The notes: generated by a model not told the origin, from the letters alone. A stretch of DNA of 36,395 nt from DASVDK01 sp036381125 [NCBI: Thermodesulfobacteriota bacterium] (GCA_036381125.1 DASVDK010000237.1:1-36395), one strand, 5' to 3'; shown: positions 1-8,108, numbered from the stretch's first letter. Made by a program: numbers and translations.

Positions 1-472
1 CGAGCCGGATGCGGCCGTCGGGGTCGATCACGAACGCCCCGGGCAGGAGGAGGCTGTCACCGGCGGGTAGCCCTGCGATGTGCCCGCGAAGCGTGGCCGC
101 GAGGGCTCGCCGCAGGACCGCCAGGCCGAAGAGCTGGGCGAACCGGCCGTGCCTGAGCCCGTATGCCGCGTAGGCCCGGCCGGTCGGGTCGGCGAAGAGC
201 GGAAAGCCCGGCCGAAAGGCGGACTCGGCCCGCGCCGTCCGGGCGGCGTCGGCGGGACCGACGGCCGCCAGTCGGACGCGCCGCCGCTCGAACTCGCCGT
301 GCCGCTCCCGCAGCTCGCCGAGCTGCTCCTTGCAGAACGTTCAGCCGTAGTGCCTGAGGAAGACGAGCGCGGCGAAGTGGTCCTGCCACAGGCTGGCCAG
401 GTGCACCTCGCCTCCCGCCGTGTCGAGCACCACCGCGTCCGGCGCACGGTCGCGCACCGACAGCTCGCTCAT
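1..472 (-). CDS. Peroxiredoxin-like (AhpC/TSA) selenoprotein, 3' end outside the window
   Basis: Thioredoxin-fold peroxiredoxin-like protein, probably a cytoplasmic thiol/selenol redox enzyme. The ATG at 472-470 follows a GGGAGGG ribosome site. Codon 44 (343-341) is TGA, lying inside HYG-U-TFCKEQ, where relatives of the AhpC-TSA_2/PRXL2 (SelU-like) group carry Cys in a CxxC motif. The same frame continues with typical family sequence (FPLFADPTGRAYAAYGL, then GAFVIDPDGRIR), so both sides of the TGA are coding. At least 157 codons are present and the C-terminus lies beyond base 1. It starts 22 nt after the amidohydrolase stop, probably one transcript. Conventional gene callers would split or truncate it. 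Alternatives are a pseudogene with one nonsense mutation or a sequencing error, but the UxxC position and downstream hairpin favour selenocysteine. Confidence 0.85.
310..326 (-). promoter_or_regulatory. Candidate bacterial SECIS hairpin
   Basis: On the minus strand, 14 nt after the UGA at 343-341, a perfect 7-bp stem GCAGCTC/GAGCTGC encloses a GGC triloop (317-319). The loop lies 22-24 nt past the UGA and has G in its first two positions. This fits the general bacterial SECIS design, a coding-region hairpin just 3' of the Sec codon that is bound by SelB. A CTGC/GCAG hairpin nearer the UGA is a weaker alternative. Confidence 0.65.
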
Positions 473-494
473 CGATCGACCCTCCCTGCCCGCC

Positions 495-1331
495 TCACGC
501 GACGCCGGCCGCGGCGAGCAGGCGCGCGGCGTTGTCGTGGAAGATCGCCCGGTAGGCCTCGTCCGACAGGTCGAGCGCGAGCAGCCCGTCGCGCTCCTCG
601 CCGTACGGGTACGGGATGTTGGGCCAGTCGGTGCCGTAGAGGATCCGGTCGGCGTAGGCCGCCACGACCGAGCGGTCGATGCGGCTCCCGAAGGGGGAGT
701 CCGCGGCGAACGCCATGGTCGTGTCGAGCGACAGCGACGGGTGGCGGTCGAGGAGCGGCAGGAACTCGGCCGTCTCGTAGAGCCCCATGTGCGCCACGAC
801 GACGTTCAGCCCGGGAAGCCCGGCGAGCAGCCGCTCCACGCCGGCCGCGCTCGACGTGAACGCGTTCCCTCCGAACGGCCCCGTTCCGGCATGCATGAGG
901 ACGAACCGGCCTCGCTCGCGGACGAGGTCGTAGGCCGCGCGCATGCGCGGGTCGTCGGGATGGGTGCGCTGCACCTCGCAGTGGACCTTGAGCCCGGCCA
1001 TGCCGAGCTCGTCGAGGGCGCGGCGGACTTCCGGGACGAGGTCCGGATCGTCGGGATGGACGGTCGCGAGGGGGACCGCGCCGGGATGCCGGTCCGCGAA
1101 GGCCCGCAGCCAGTCGTTCAGCTCGCGCGCCATGCCCGGTCGATGGGCGTAGGACGCGACGACGTGGCGGACCACCCCCTCGGCCGCCAGCGTGCCGGCG
1201 TAGCCGGCCTCGTCCGACGGGTGCTCGATCCGCCAGTTCGTCTCGCGGGCGAACCACTCCCGGATCGCCCGGAAGAGTCGCGGCGGATGGAAGTGCGTGT
1301 GGCAGTCGATGGCCGGCCGGAAGAGGTCCAC
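495..1331 (-). CDS. Amidohydrolase family 2 (metal-dependent hydrolase, TIM barrel)
   Basis: 278-residue amidohydrolase of the PF04909 type (amidohydrolase-related, including decarboxylase-like members). Visible are the N-terminal metal-binding HxH (DCHTHFHPP), HAGTGPFGG, the HMGLYE strand and the late Asp in YGTDWPNIPY, with a C-terminal FHDNAARLL segment typical of the family. The start is GTG at 1331 with GGGAAGAGG upstream; no ATG fits better. It precedes the selenoprotein at 472 on the same strand and is divergent from the aldehyde dehydrogenase at 1380. Substrate cannot be told; hydrolysis or decarboxylation of a small carboxylic compound is the family norm. No signal peptide is seen, so it is cytoplasmic. 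Confidence 0.88.
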   Translation of the reverse strand: MDLFRPAIDCHTHFHPPRLFRAIREWFARETNWRIEHPSDEAGYAGTLAAEGVVRHVVASYAHRPGMARELNDWLRAFADRHPGAVPLATVHPDDPDLVPEVRRALDELGMAGLKVHCEVQRTHPDDPRMRAAYDLVRERGRFVLMHAGTGPFGGNAFTSSAAGVERLLAGLPGLNVVVAHMGLYETAEFLPLLDRHPSLSLDTTMAFAADSPFGSRIDRSVVAAYADRILYGTDWPNIPYPYGEERDGLLALDLSDEAYRAIFHDNAARLLAAAGVA

Positions 1332-1379
1332 GCCTCTTCCCTTCTACTGCAACCGGCACGGAGTTGCCAGGAGGACCCC

Positions 1380-2777
1380 ATGACCATCCGCTCCATCAAC
1401 CCGGCGACCGGCGAGACGCTCCGGACCTTCGAGCCGATGACCGACCGTGAGGTGGACGACGCCGTCGAGCGGGCGGCGGCCGCCTTCCGGGACTGGCGCC
1501 GGACCCCCTTTGCCGAGCGGGCCCGGCTGATGCTCCGGGTGGCCGATCGCCTCGAGGAAGACCCCGAGTACCCGCGGACCATGACGCTCGAGATGGGCAA
1601 GACGATCGCGGCGGCGCGCGCGGAGGCGGCCAAGTGCGCAACCGCGTGCCGGTACTACGCGGAGCACGCGGAGCGGTTCCTCGCGGACGAGACGGTCGAG
1701 ACCGACGCGGCCGCGAGCTTCGTCCGCTACCAGCCGATGGGGCCGGTCCTCGCCGTGATGCCGTGGAACTTCCCCTTCTGGCAGGTGATCCGCTTCGCCG
1801 CGCCGGCGCTCATGGCGGGCAACGTCGGGCTCCTCAAGCACGCCTCCAACGTCCCGCAGTGCGCGCTCGCCCTCGAGGACCTCTTCCGGAAGGCCGGCTT
1901 CCCGGAGGGGGTGTTCACGACGCTCCTCGTCGGCGCGGAAGGGGTGGCGCAGGTCCTCGACGACCCGCGCGTCGCCGCCGCGACGCTCACGGGGAGCGAG
2001 GCGGCGGGACGGGACGTGGCGAGCCGGGCCGGCCGGAACATCAAGAAGACCGTCCTCGAGCTGGGCGGCAGCGACCCCTTCGTCGTCCTGCCGAGCGCCG
2101 ATCTCGACGCGGCCGTCGCGACGGCGGTCAAGGCCCGCGCCATCAACAACGGGCAGTCGTGCATCGCCGCCAAGCGGTTCATCGTGCACGAGCAGGTCGC
2201 GGAGCGCTTCACGGCCGCTTTCGTCGCAGGCATGGAAAGCCTCCGGATCGGCGACCCGATGGCGGAGACGACCGACGTGGGCCCCCTCGCCACCGCCGCC
2301 GTCCGCGACGGCCTCGAGCGGCAGGTCCGCGAGTCGGTCACGGCCGGCGCGCGCGTCCTCACCGGCGGCCGCGCCCTCCCCGATCGCGGCTTCTACTACG
2401 CGCCGACCGTGCTCGCCGACGTCCCCGAGTCGGCGCCCGCCTTCCGCGAGGAGCTGTTCGGCCCGGTGGCGTCGCTCTTCGTGGTGAAGGACACGGACCA
2501 GGCGATCCGGCTCGCCAACGCCACGACGTTCGGCCTCGGCTCGAGCGTCTGGACCATCGACCCCGCGGAGCAGGCGCGCCTGGTCGACGAGATCGAGGCG
2601 GGCCAGGTGTTCGTGAACGCGATGGTCGCCTCCGACCCGCGCCTCCCCTTCGGCGGCGTCAAGCGCTCCGGCTACGGCCGCGAGCTCGCCTGGCACGGCA
2701 TCCGGGAGTTCGTGAACGCCAAGACCGTCTGGGTCGCCGGCCGATCCGGCGAGCGGCGCGAGGCGCAGACGGAGTAG
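1380..2777 (+). CDS. NAD(P)-dependent succinate-semialdehyde dehydrogenase-type aldehyde dehydrogenase
   Basis: 465-residue aldehyde dehydrogenase that oxidises an aldehyde, probably succinate semialdehyde, to the acid with NAD(P)+. It resembles the short Sad/YneI branch: MPWNFPFWQVIRFAAPALMAGN around residues 120-140, ELGGSDPFVVL with the general-base Glu, and the catalytic Cys at residue 261 in NNGQSCIAAKRF. Late motifs ELFGPVASLF and PFGGVKRSGYGREL are intact. The ATG at 1380 has an AGGAGG about 6 nt upstream, and a longer upstream frame has no homologous content. It is divergent from the amidohydrolase, and a DMT-type membrane protein follows on the same strand. Exact substrate is inferred from family resemblance only. 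Confidence 0.92.
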   Translation: MTIRSINPATGETLRTFEPMTDREVDDAVERAAAAFRDWRRTPFAERARLMLRVADRLEEDPEYPRTMTLEMGKTIAAARAEAAKCATACRYYAEHAERFLADETVETDAAASFVRYQPMGPVLAVMPWNFPFWQVIRFAAPALMAGNVGLLKHASNVPQCALALEDLFRKAGFPEGVFTTLLVGAEGVAQVLDDPRVAAATLTGSEAAGRDVASRAGRNIKKTVLELGGSDPFVVLPSADLDAAVATAVKARAINNGQSCIAAKRFIVHEQVAERFTAAFVAGMESLRIGDPMAETTDVGPLATAAVRDGLERQVRESVTAGARVLTGGRALPDRGFYYAPTVLADVPESAPAFREELFGPVASLFVVKDTDQAIRLANATTFGLGSSVWTIDPAEQARLVDEIEAGQVFVNAMVASDPRLPFGGVKRSGYGRELAWHGIREFVNAKTVWVAGRSGERREAQTE

Positions 2778-2887
2778 ACCGGGTTGCCCCCGACACGGAC
2801 GCCGAGGCGGCGCGGCGGTACGCTCGGCGTCCGTGGCCGCGGGCAAGTCCGCCTTCGCCCACGAGCCCTGACCCGGAGGTCCAAGAC

Positions 2888-3331
2888 GTGGCGTACGCCC
2901 TCTTCGTGCTCGTGGCTCTCGTCGCCGGAGCCGGCCTGCCGCTGCAGTCCGGCATCAACGCGCAACTGGTGCGCTTCGTCGGGCACCCGGTGCTCGCCGC
3001 CCTCGTGTCGTTCCTCGTCGGCACGGCGGCGCTGGCCGCTTACGCGGCGGCGGGCCGGCTGCCGGTCTCGCCGGCGCGGCTCGCCGAGGCGCCGCTCTGG
3101 GCGTGGACGGGCGGCCTCCTCGGGGCGGCCTTCGTCGCCGTGGCGGCCGACCTCGCCCCCAGGCTCGGCGCGACCTTCTTCGTGGGGGTGGTGGTCGCGG
3201 GCCAGATGATCGCCTCGCTCGTCCTCGACCACTTCGGCCTCGTCGGCTTCCCGCGCTACCCGGTGAGCCCGTCGAGGCTCCTCGGCGCCGCCCTCGTCGT
3301 CCTCGGTGTCGCGCTGCTCAGGCGCGTCTGA
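2888..3331 (+). CDS. Small DMT-superfamily membrane protein (DUF606/YdcZ-like)
   Basis: 147-residue integral membrane protein with about five hydrophobic helices and the YdcZ/DUF606 (PF04657) pattern: an N-terminal GLPLQSGINAQL segment, a GALLGAAFVA-like middle (here TGGLLGAAFVAV), then GQMIASLVLDHFGL and a final LLGAALVVLGVALL helix. Members are the single-repeat half of the drug/metabolite transporter superfamily, with unknown substrates. GTG at 2888 has GGAGG at 2875-2879 (8-nt spacing), which decides the start. It lies between the aldehyde dehydrogenase and rpiA on the same strand. Function is inferred only at superfamily level. Confidence 0.85.
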   Translation: MAYALFVLVALVAGAGLPLQSGINAQLVRFVGHPVLAALVSFLVGTAALAAYAAAGRLPVSPARLAEAPLWAWTGGLLGAAFVAVAADLAPRLGATFFVGVVVAGQMIASLVLDHFGLVGFPRYPVSPSRLLGAALVVLGVALLRRV

Positions 3332-3365
3332 CGCCGGCGTGGCATCATGTCCGCCGGAGGACACC

Positions 3366-4040
3366 ATGACCTCGGTGCTCGACGCGTTGGGAGCGAAGGC
3401 GGCGGCGATGGTGCCCGACGGCGCGGTGGTGGGGCTCGGCTCCGGCCGCGCGGCGGAGGCGTTCCTGCGCGCGCTGGCCGAACGGGCGCGGTCGGGGCTG
3501 CGCGTGCACGGCGTCGCAACCTCGAACGCCACCGCGCAGCTCGCCGGGCGGCTCGGCGTTCGCCTCGTGCCGCTCCCGGACGAGCCGCTCGCCCTGACCG
3601 TGGACGGCGCCGACGAGGTCGACCCGCGCCTCGACCTGATCAAGGGCTACGGTGGGGCGCTCGTTCGCGAACGGATCGTCGCGGCCGCCTCGCGGCAGCA
3701 GGTGATCCTCGTGGGCGAGGAGAAGCTCGTCCCGGCGCTCGGCAGCCGCGGCCGCCTGCCGATCGAGGTGATCCCCATGGCGGTGCCGCTCGTGCGCCGC
3801 CGCCTCGAGGCGCTCGGCCTCCTCACGGCGCTCAGGCGCGGCGCCGACGGCCTCGACTACGTCACCGACAACGGCGGCCGGATCCTCGACGCGACCATCG
3901 GCCCCCTGTCCGACCCGCGCGGACTCGAGCAGGCGATCCGCGCCGTCCCCGGCGTCGTCGACACGGGCCTCTTCCTCGGCACGGCCGACCTCGTCCTCGT
4001 CGGCGGTCCCGACGGCATCCGCGAACTCAGGCGCGCCTGA
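3366..4040 (+). CDS. rpiA: Ribose-5-phosphate isomerase A
   Basis: 224-residue enzyme that interconverts ribose 5-phosphate and ribulose 5-phosphate in the non-oxidative pentose phosphate pathway. It shows the full set of RpiA signatures: VVGLGSGRAAEAFL (phosphate-binding turn), HGVATSNATAQLA, LTVDGADEVDPRLDLIKGYGGALVRERIVA with the catalytic Asp/Asp/Lys region, EEKLVPALG, PIEVIPMAVPLV, and TDNGGRILD. Length matches the family. The ATG at 3366 follows a GGAGG at about 3356-3360. Its last 14 bp overlap the 3' end of the convergent aminotransferase gene (4027-4040). Cytoplasmic. Assignment is secure. Confidence 0.96.
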   Translation: MTSVLDALGAKAAAMVPDGAVVGLGSGRAAEAFLRALAERARSGLRVHGVATSNATAQLAGRLGVRLVPLPDEPLALTVDGADEVDPRLDLIKGYGGALVRERIVAAASRQQVILVGEEKLVPALGSRGRLPIEVIPMAVPLVRRRLEALGLLTALRRGADGLDYVTDNGGRILDATIGPLSDPRGLEQAIRAVPGVVDTGLFLGTADLVLVGGPDGIRELRRA

Positions 4041-5178
4041 AGTACCGCGTCAAACGGGCGACGGCCTCCTCGAGCAGGCTGTCCTTCTTGCAGACGCAGA
4101 AGCGGACGAGCGTGCGCGGCGGGTCGGCGTCGTAGAAGGCGCTCACGGGGATCAGCGCGACGCCCGCCTCCTCGACGAGGAGGCGGCAGAAGGCCACGTC
4201 GTCCAGGTCCGGCCTGAGCCGCTCGAAGGAGGCCGACAGGAAGTAGGCGCCGGCCGCCGGCAGCACGGAGAACCCGATCCGCTCGAGTTGACCCGCGAGG
4301 TAGTCCCGCTTGGCCTGCATCCGGCGCGCGAGATCCTCGAAGTAGGCGTCGGGCAGGCCGAGCCCCCGCGCGACGGCGGTCTGGAGGTTCGGCGGCGTCG
4401 TGAAGACGACGAACTGGTGACAGCGGGCCACCGGCGCGAGGCACTCGGGGCTCGCGGTGACGTACCCGACCTTCCACCCGGTGAGGGAGAAGGTCTTGCC
4501 GGCCGACGCGATGCGGATCGTCCGGTCGCGCATCCCGGGCAGGGCGATGAGCGGCGTGAAGCGCCGCCCGTCGAAGACGATGTGCTCGTACACCTCGTCC
4601 GCGATCGCGACGGCGTCGTGCCGCACGACCAGCTCCGCCACGGCGGCCAGCTCGTCCGGCCCGAAGAGCTTGCCGGTCGGGTTCATGGGGTTGTTGAGGA
4701 GGAGGACGCGCGTGCGCGGGCCGAAGGCGGCCGCCAGGCGGGCGCGGTCGAGCCGCCAGTCGGGCGGCTCGAGCCGGACGAGCCGCGGCACCCCGCCGGC
4801 GCGCCGGATCATCGGCAGGTAGCTGTCGTAGAGCGGCTCGAAGACCACGACCTCGTCGCCCGGATCGACGTGGGCGAGGATGGCGGCGGTGAGCGCCTCG
4901 GTGGCGCCCGAGGTGACGAGGACTTCCCGCGCCGGGTCGACGTCGAGCCCGTAGAAGCGCCGGTCGTGCGCCGCCACCGCCTCGCGCAGCTCCGGCAGGC
5001 CCATCATGGGCGGGTACTGGTTCGACCCCTCGAGGACGGCGTCGGCCGCCGCGCGCAGGAGTTCCGGCGGCCAGCCCTCGTCCGGGAAGCCCTGCCCCAG
5101 GTTGACCGCGTCGTGCTCGCGCGCGAGCCGCGACATCACCTCGAAGATCGTCGTTCCGCCCGCCGTGAAGACCCCCAT
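4027..5178 (-). CDS. PLP-dependent class I/II aminotransferase (methionine/kynurenine transaminase-like)
   Basis: 383-residue fold-type I aminotransferase close to the YbdL/kynurenine-oxoglutarate transaminase group. Features are AVNLGQGFPDEGWP near the N-terminus, VLVTSGATEALTAAI, LLLNNPMNPTGKLF, ADEVYEHIVFDG, and the PLP-binding Lys at residue 228 in SAGKTFSLTGWKVGY; the C-terminal RFCVCKKD carries the carboxylate-binding Arg. GGGGGAGG precedes the ATG at 5178. It follows metN-metI-metQ on the same strand after 113 bp, so a methionine/2-oxo-acid transamination role is reasonable, since the E. coli relative YbdL prefers methionine. That specificity is inference. The 3' end overlaps rpiA by 14 bp in convergent orientation. 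Confidence 0.92.
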   Translation of the reverse strand: MGVFTAGGTTIFEVMSRLAREHDAVNLGQGFPDEGWPPELLRAAADAVLEGSNQYPPMMGLPELREAVAAHDRRFYGLDVDPAREVLVTSGATEALTAAILAHVDPGDEVVVFEPLYDSYLPMIRRAGGVPRLVRLEPPDWRLDRARLAAAFGPRTRVLLLNNPMNPTGKLFGPDELAAVAELVVRHDAVAIADEVYEHIVFDGRRFTPLIALPGMRDRTIRIASAGKTFSLTGWKVGYVTASPECLAPVARCHQFVVFTTPPNLQTAVARGLGLPDAYFEDLARRMQAKRDYLAGQLERIGFSVLPAAGAYFLSASFERLRPDLDDVAFCRLLVEEAGVALIPVSAFYDADPPRTLVRFCVCKKDSLLEEAVARLTRYFRRA

Positions 5179-5223
5179 GCCTCCCCCGTGCGTCGCGCGA
5201 TCCGCCCGCCGGCGCGGGCGCGC

Positions 5224-5249
5224 CGTCCGTGCAGATTAGCGCACGGACG
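5224..5249 (-). promoter_or_regulatory. Palindrome enclosing a -10-like box upstream of the aminotransferase
   Basis: A perfect 9-bp inverted repeat (CGTCCGTGC at 5224-5232, GCACGGACG at 5241-5249) has an 8-bp spacer containing TAATCT on the minus strand (5238-5233). It lies between the metQ stop and the aminotransferase start, about 45 nt upstream of the ATG. There is no T tract, so a repressor operator over a promoter seems likelier than a terminator. The regulator is unknown. Confidence 0.45.
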
Positions 5250-5291
5250 CCGCACCCGCAGACCGCTCGCGCCGGCGGACGCCCTGCCCGC

Positions 5292-6092
5292 TCAGAAGAG
5301 CGGGATCACGGCGCCGCCGAACCGCTCGTTGATGAACGCGCGGACCTCGGGCGACTGGAAGGCGGCGACGAGCTTCTCGACGAACGGCTTGTCCCTGTCC
5401 GCGGCCCGGACCGCGATGATGTTCCCGTAGGGATTGTTCTCGGCCGACTCGATGGCGATGGCGTCCCGCCGCGGGTTCAGGTTCGCCAGGAGCGCGAAGT
5501 TCGTGTTGATCACGGCGGCGTCGAGGTCGTCGAGGCTCCGCGGGAGCTGGGCGGCGTCGAGCTCGCGGATGCGCAGGCGCCTCGGGTTCTCGACGATGTC
5601 GGCGACGGTCGGCGTGATCCCGACGCCCGGCCTGAGCGTGATGAGCTTCTCGGCGGCCAGGAGCAGGAGCCCCCGCCCGCCGTTGCTCGGGTCGTTCGGG
5701 ATGCCGATGGTCGCGCCGGTCTCGAGCTCGGCCACCGACTTCACGCGCCGCGAGTAGAGCCCGATCGGGTAGACGGTCGTCTTGCCGACGGCGACGATCC
5801 GGTACCCGCGCGTCCTGTTCTGGTTGTCGAGGTAGGGCTGGTGCTGGAACGCGTTGGCGTCGATGTCGCCCGCCGCGAGCGCCGCGTTCGGCAGGACGTA
5901 GTCGTTGAAGACGACGAGCTGGATGTCGAGCCCCCGACGGGCGGCGACCTTCTTCACCTGCTCCCAGATCTCCTCCGCCTCGCCGGCCATGATGCCGACC
6001 TTCACCCGCTCCGCGGCGGCGGCCGGCGACGAGACCGAGAGCGCGAGCGCGAGGGCGCCCGCGAGGACCTTCCAGATCGCAGTCGTGCGCAT
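5292..6092 (-). CDS. metQ: Methionine ABC transporter substrate-binding protein (MetQ/NlpA family)
   Basis: 266-residue periplasmic binding protein of the MetQ/NlpA family that delivers D/L-methionine or a similar amino acid to MetNI. After a 25-30-residue signal peptide (hydrophobic core KVLAGALALALS, cleavage near AAAAE) the mature part shows VKVGIMAGEAEEIWEQVK, DANAFQHQPYLD, GKTTVYPIGLYSRRV, IGIPNDPSNGGRGLLLL and AAVINTNFAL, all typical. No lipobox Cys is present, so it looks soluble and SPase I-processed, unlike the lipoprotein form common elsewhere. The start is the ATG at 6092; the upstream extension in frame is unsupported. The metI stop is 53 nt upstream. Confidence 0.93.
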   Translation of the reverse strand: MRTTAIWKVLAGALALALSVSSPAAAAERVKVGIMAGEAEEIWEQVKKVAARRGLDIQLVVFNDYVLPNAALAAGDIDANAFQHQPYLDNQNRTRGYRIVAVGKTTVYPIGLYSRRVKSVAELETGATIGIPNDPSNGGRGLLLLAAEKLITLRPGVGITPTVADIVENPRRLRIRELDAAQLPRSLDDLDAAVINTNFALLANLNPRRDAIAIESAENNPYGNIIAVRAADRDKPFVEKLVAAFQSPEVRAFINERFGGAVIPLF

Positions 6093-6145
6093 GGTGGATC
6101 TCCGTGTGTCTGTCGGGTGAGCGTGCACGACGGACGAGCCGTCGA

Positions 6146-6802
6146 CTAGAGGCGCCGGTTCAGGCGGCGGGCGAGCCAGTCGCCCCCCGCCTGGACGGCG
6201 CAGACGATCGCCACGAGCACGACGATGACGGCGAGCATCACGCCGGTCTCGAAGCGCTGGTAGCCGTACCGGATGGCCAGGTCGCCCAGGCCGCCGGCGC
6301 CGACGGCGCCGGCCATGGCCGACGCGCCGATGAGGGACACGAGCGTCACCGTGAAGCCGGCGACGATGCCGGGCAGCGCCTCGGGGACGAGCACCTCGCG
6401 GACGATCTGCCACCGCGTGGCGCCCATCGCCTGCGCCGCCTCGACGAGCCCCCGATCGACCTCTCTCAGCGCCACCTCGGCCACGCGTGCGAAGAACGGC
6501 GTCGCCGCCACGCTGAGCGGCACGATGGCCGCCGCCGTGCCGATGGCGGTGCCGACGATGAAGCGGGTCACCGGGATCAGGGCGACCAGCAGGATGATGA
6601 ACGGCGTGGAGCGAAAGCCGTTCACGACGGCCCCGAGGGCCCGGTTGATGGCGCGGTGCTCGAGGATGCCGCCGGGCGCCGTGATGACCAGCACGACGGC
6701 GAGCGGGAGCCCCGCGAGGAGCGCGATCGCCCCCGACGCCGTCACCATGACGGCGGTCTCGACGAGCCCCGTGAGGAAGATGTCAACGAGGGCGCTGGAC
6801 AT
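6146..6802 (-). CDS. metI: Methionine ABC transporter permease
   Basis: 218-residue inner-membrane permease with about five transmembrane helices, the normal MetI length. It has the N-terminal ETAVMVTASGAIALLAGLPLAVVL helix, NGFRSTPFIILLVALIP, the EAA-type cytoplasmic loop (VEAAQAMGATRWQIVREVLVPEALPGIV) that docks with the ATPase, and GASAMAGAVGAGGLGDLAIRYGYQRF. The ATG at 6802 lies 20 bp inside the 3' end of metN, indicating translational coupling. It pairs with MetN and MetQ in import of methionine or a related sulfur amino acid. Confidence 0.94.
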   Translation of the reverse strand: MSSALVDIFLTGLVETAVMVTASGAIALLAGLPLAVVLVITAPGGILEHRAINRALGAVVNGFRSTPFIILLVALIPVTRFIVGTAIGTAAAIVPLSVAATPFFARVAEVALREVDRGLVEAAQAMGATRWQIVREVLVPEALPGIVAGFTVTLVSLIGASAMAGAVGAGGLGDLAIRYGYQRFETGVMLAVIVVLVAIVCAVQAGGDWLARRLNRRL

Positions 6803-7952
6803 AACCCAGGACCTCCACCGCCGCGCCGCGCGCCTCGAGCAGCCGCACCAGCCGATCGAGCCGCTCGGCCCCCTCGAAGGGCGCGGCCACGACGAGGTTG
6901 GCAACCGGCCGCCGCTGGATGTGCTCCACGGTTCCGGCAACGACGCTCAGGGGGACCTCGAGCGCCCGGGCCGCGTCGGTGAGCACCGGGTCGAACGGCG
7001 ACGTCCCGGCGGCGCGAACGCGCAGGAGCGCGTGCCGGCCCGGCGCCGGATCGGGCGAGATCCGCTCCGCGAGCGCGGGGGGAAGCTCGACCGACGGCGC
7101 GCCGAGGAGACGCCGCGTCGCCTCCGCGCGCGGGTGCGCGAAGACCTCCCACACCGGCCCGGTCTCCACGACCCGTCCGGCGTCGAGCACCGCCACGCGG
7201 TCGCAGACCTCCCGGATGACCGACATCTCGTGCGTGATGAGGATGACCGTGACGCCGAGCCGGGCGTTGATGTCCTGGAGGAGCCTCAGGATCGAGAGCG
7301 TGGTCTCCGGGTCGAGCGCCGAGGTGGCCTCGTCGCAGAGGAGGATGTCCGGGTCGTGAACGAGGGCTCGCGCGATGCCGACGCGCTGCTTCTGGCCGCC
7401 CGACAGCCGGGCCGGGTAGACGCGGTGCTTGTCGGCGAGCCCGACCAGGTCGAGCAGCCGCGGCACCGTCCGCTCGATGTCCGCGCGCGGTCGCCCGGCG
7501 AACCTGAGCGGCAGTGCGACGTTCTCGAAGACCGTCCTCGACGAGAGGAGGTTGAAGTGCTGGAAGATCATGCCGATCCGCTGGCGCACGGCCGCGAGCC
7601 GCGCCGCCGGCAGGTGGGTCACGTCCTCGCCGCCGACGAGGACGCGTCCCGCGGTGGGACGCTCGAGGCGGTTGATGCAGCGGATGAGGGTGCTCTTGCC
7701 GGCGCCGCTGCGACCGATGATGCCGAAGACCTCGCCCCGCTCGACCGCGAGGTCGACGCCGTCGAGGGCCACGACGGGGCCCGCCGGCGTGTCGAAGCGC
7801 TTCGACAGCCCTTCGAGCCTGACGATCGGCGCGGCAGGGGCCGGCCGCGGCGCGACCGCCGCGTGCTCCGCGTCGGCCGTGCGCCGCGCTGCGCGCGGCC
7901 GGGCGGCCCGCGCAACGGCGCGCACCGACGAGCCGGGATCGGCGTGTGACAT
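6783..7952 (-). CDS. metN: Methionine ABC transporter ATP-binding protein
   Basis: About 389-residue ATPase of the MetNIQ importer. Walker A is GRSGAGKST, the Q-loop region is MIFQHFNLLSSRTV, the signature is LSGGQKQR, Walker B is ILLCDEATSALD and the switch His is in LITHEMSVI. The C-terminal NIL-type ACT-like regulatory domain (from about residue 300: LLRVRAAGTSPFDPVLTDAA, then VEHIQRRPVANLVV) is the part that binds methionine for trans-inhibition in this family. The N-terminal 45 residues are Ala/Arg-rich and low-complexity. I chose ATG 7952 because GGAGGGA lies about 10 nt upstream; an ATG at 8006 would extend it but overlaps a structured leader. Confidence 0.94.
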   Translation of the reverse strand: MSHADPGSSVRAVARAARPRAARRTADAEHAAVAPRPAPAAPIVRLEGLSKRFDTPAGPVVALDGVDLAVERGEVFGIIGRSGAGKSTLIRCINRLERPTAGRVLVGGEDVTHLPAARLAAVRQRIGMIFQHFNLLSSRTVFENVALPLRFAGRPRADIERTVPRLLDLVGLADKHRVYPARLSGGQKQRVGIARALVHDPDILLCDEATSALDPETTLSILRLLQDINARLGVTVILITHEMSVIREVCDRVAVLDAGRVVETGPVWEVFAHPRAEATRRLLGAPSVELPPALAERISPDPAPGRHALLRVRAAGTSPFDPVLTDAARALEVPLSVVAGTVEHIQRRPVANLVVAAPFEGAERLDRLVRLLEARGAAVEVLGYVQRPR

Positions 7953-7971
7953 CGAGCGAGCGTCCCTCCAT

Positions 7972-8042
7972 CCCTCTCGCCCGGGCTTCCTGCCCGGAAA
8001 CGACAACGCCCCGCGGGCCCGGTGGCCGGCGGGGCGAGAGGG
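7972..8042 (-). promoter_or_regulatory. Three-way-junction RNA leader upstream of metN
   Basis: Read on the minus strand, an outer stem CCCTCTCGCCC/GGGCGAGAGGG (8042-8032 with 7982-7972, 11 bp, at least 6 bp free of competition) closes two hairpins. One has an 8-bp CGCCCCGC/GCGGGGCG arm (8036-8007) topped by GGCC/GGCC. The other is CCGGGC-AGGAA-GCCCGG (7997-7981). A UUGUCGUUU linker separates them, so the first hairpin followed by the U-rich linker could also act as an intrinsic terminator. The metN ribosome site lies directly after the outer stem. No match to the SAM-I core was seen. Confidence 0.5.
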
Positions 8043-8108
8043 AACGGAGGCGGGCGCCGCGGGCCAGGGCCGATCGGAGCGGCGGCCCGGACCCGGCGCG
8101 TGACGTGC

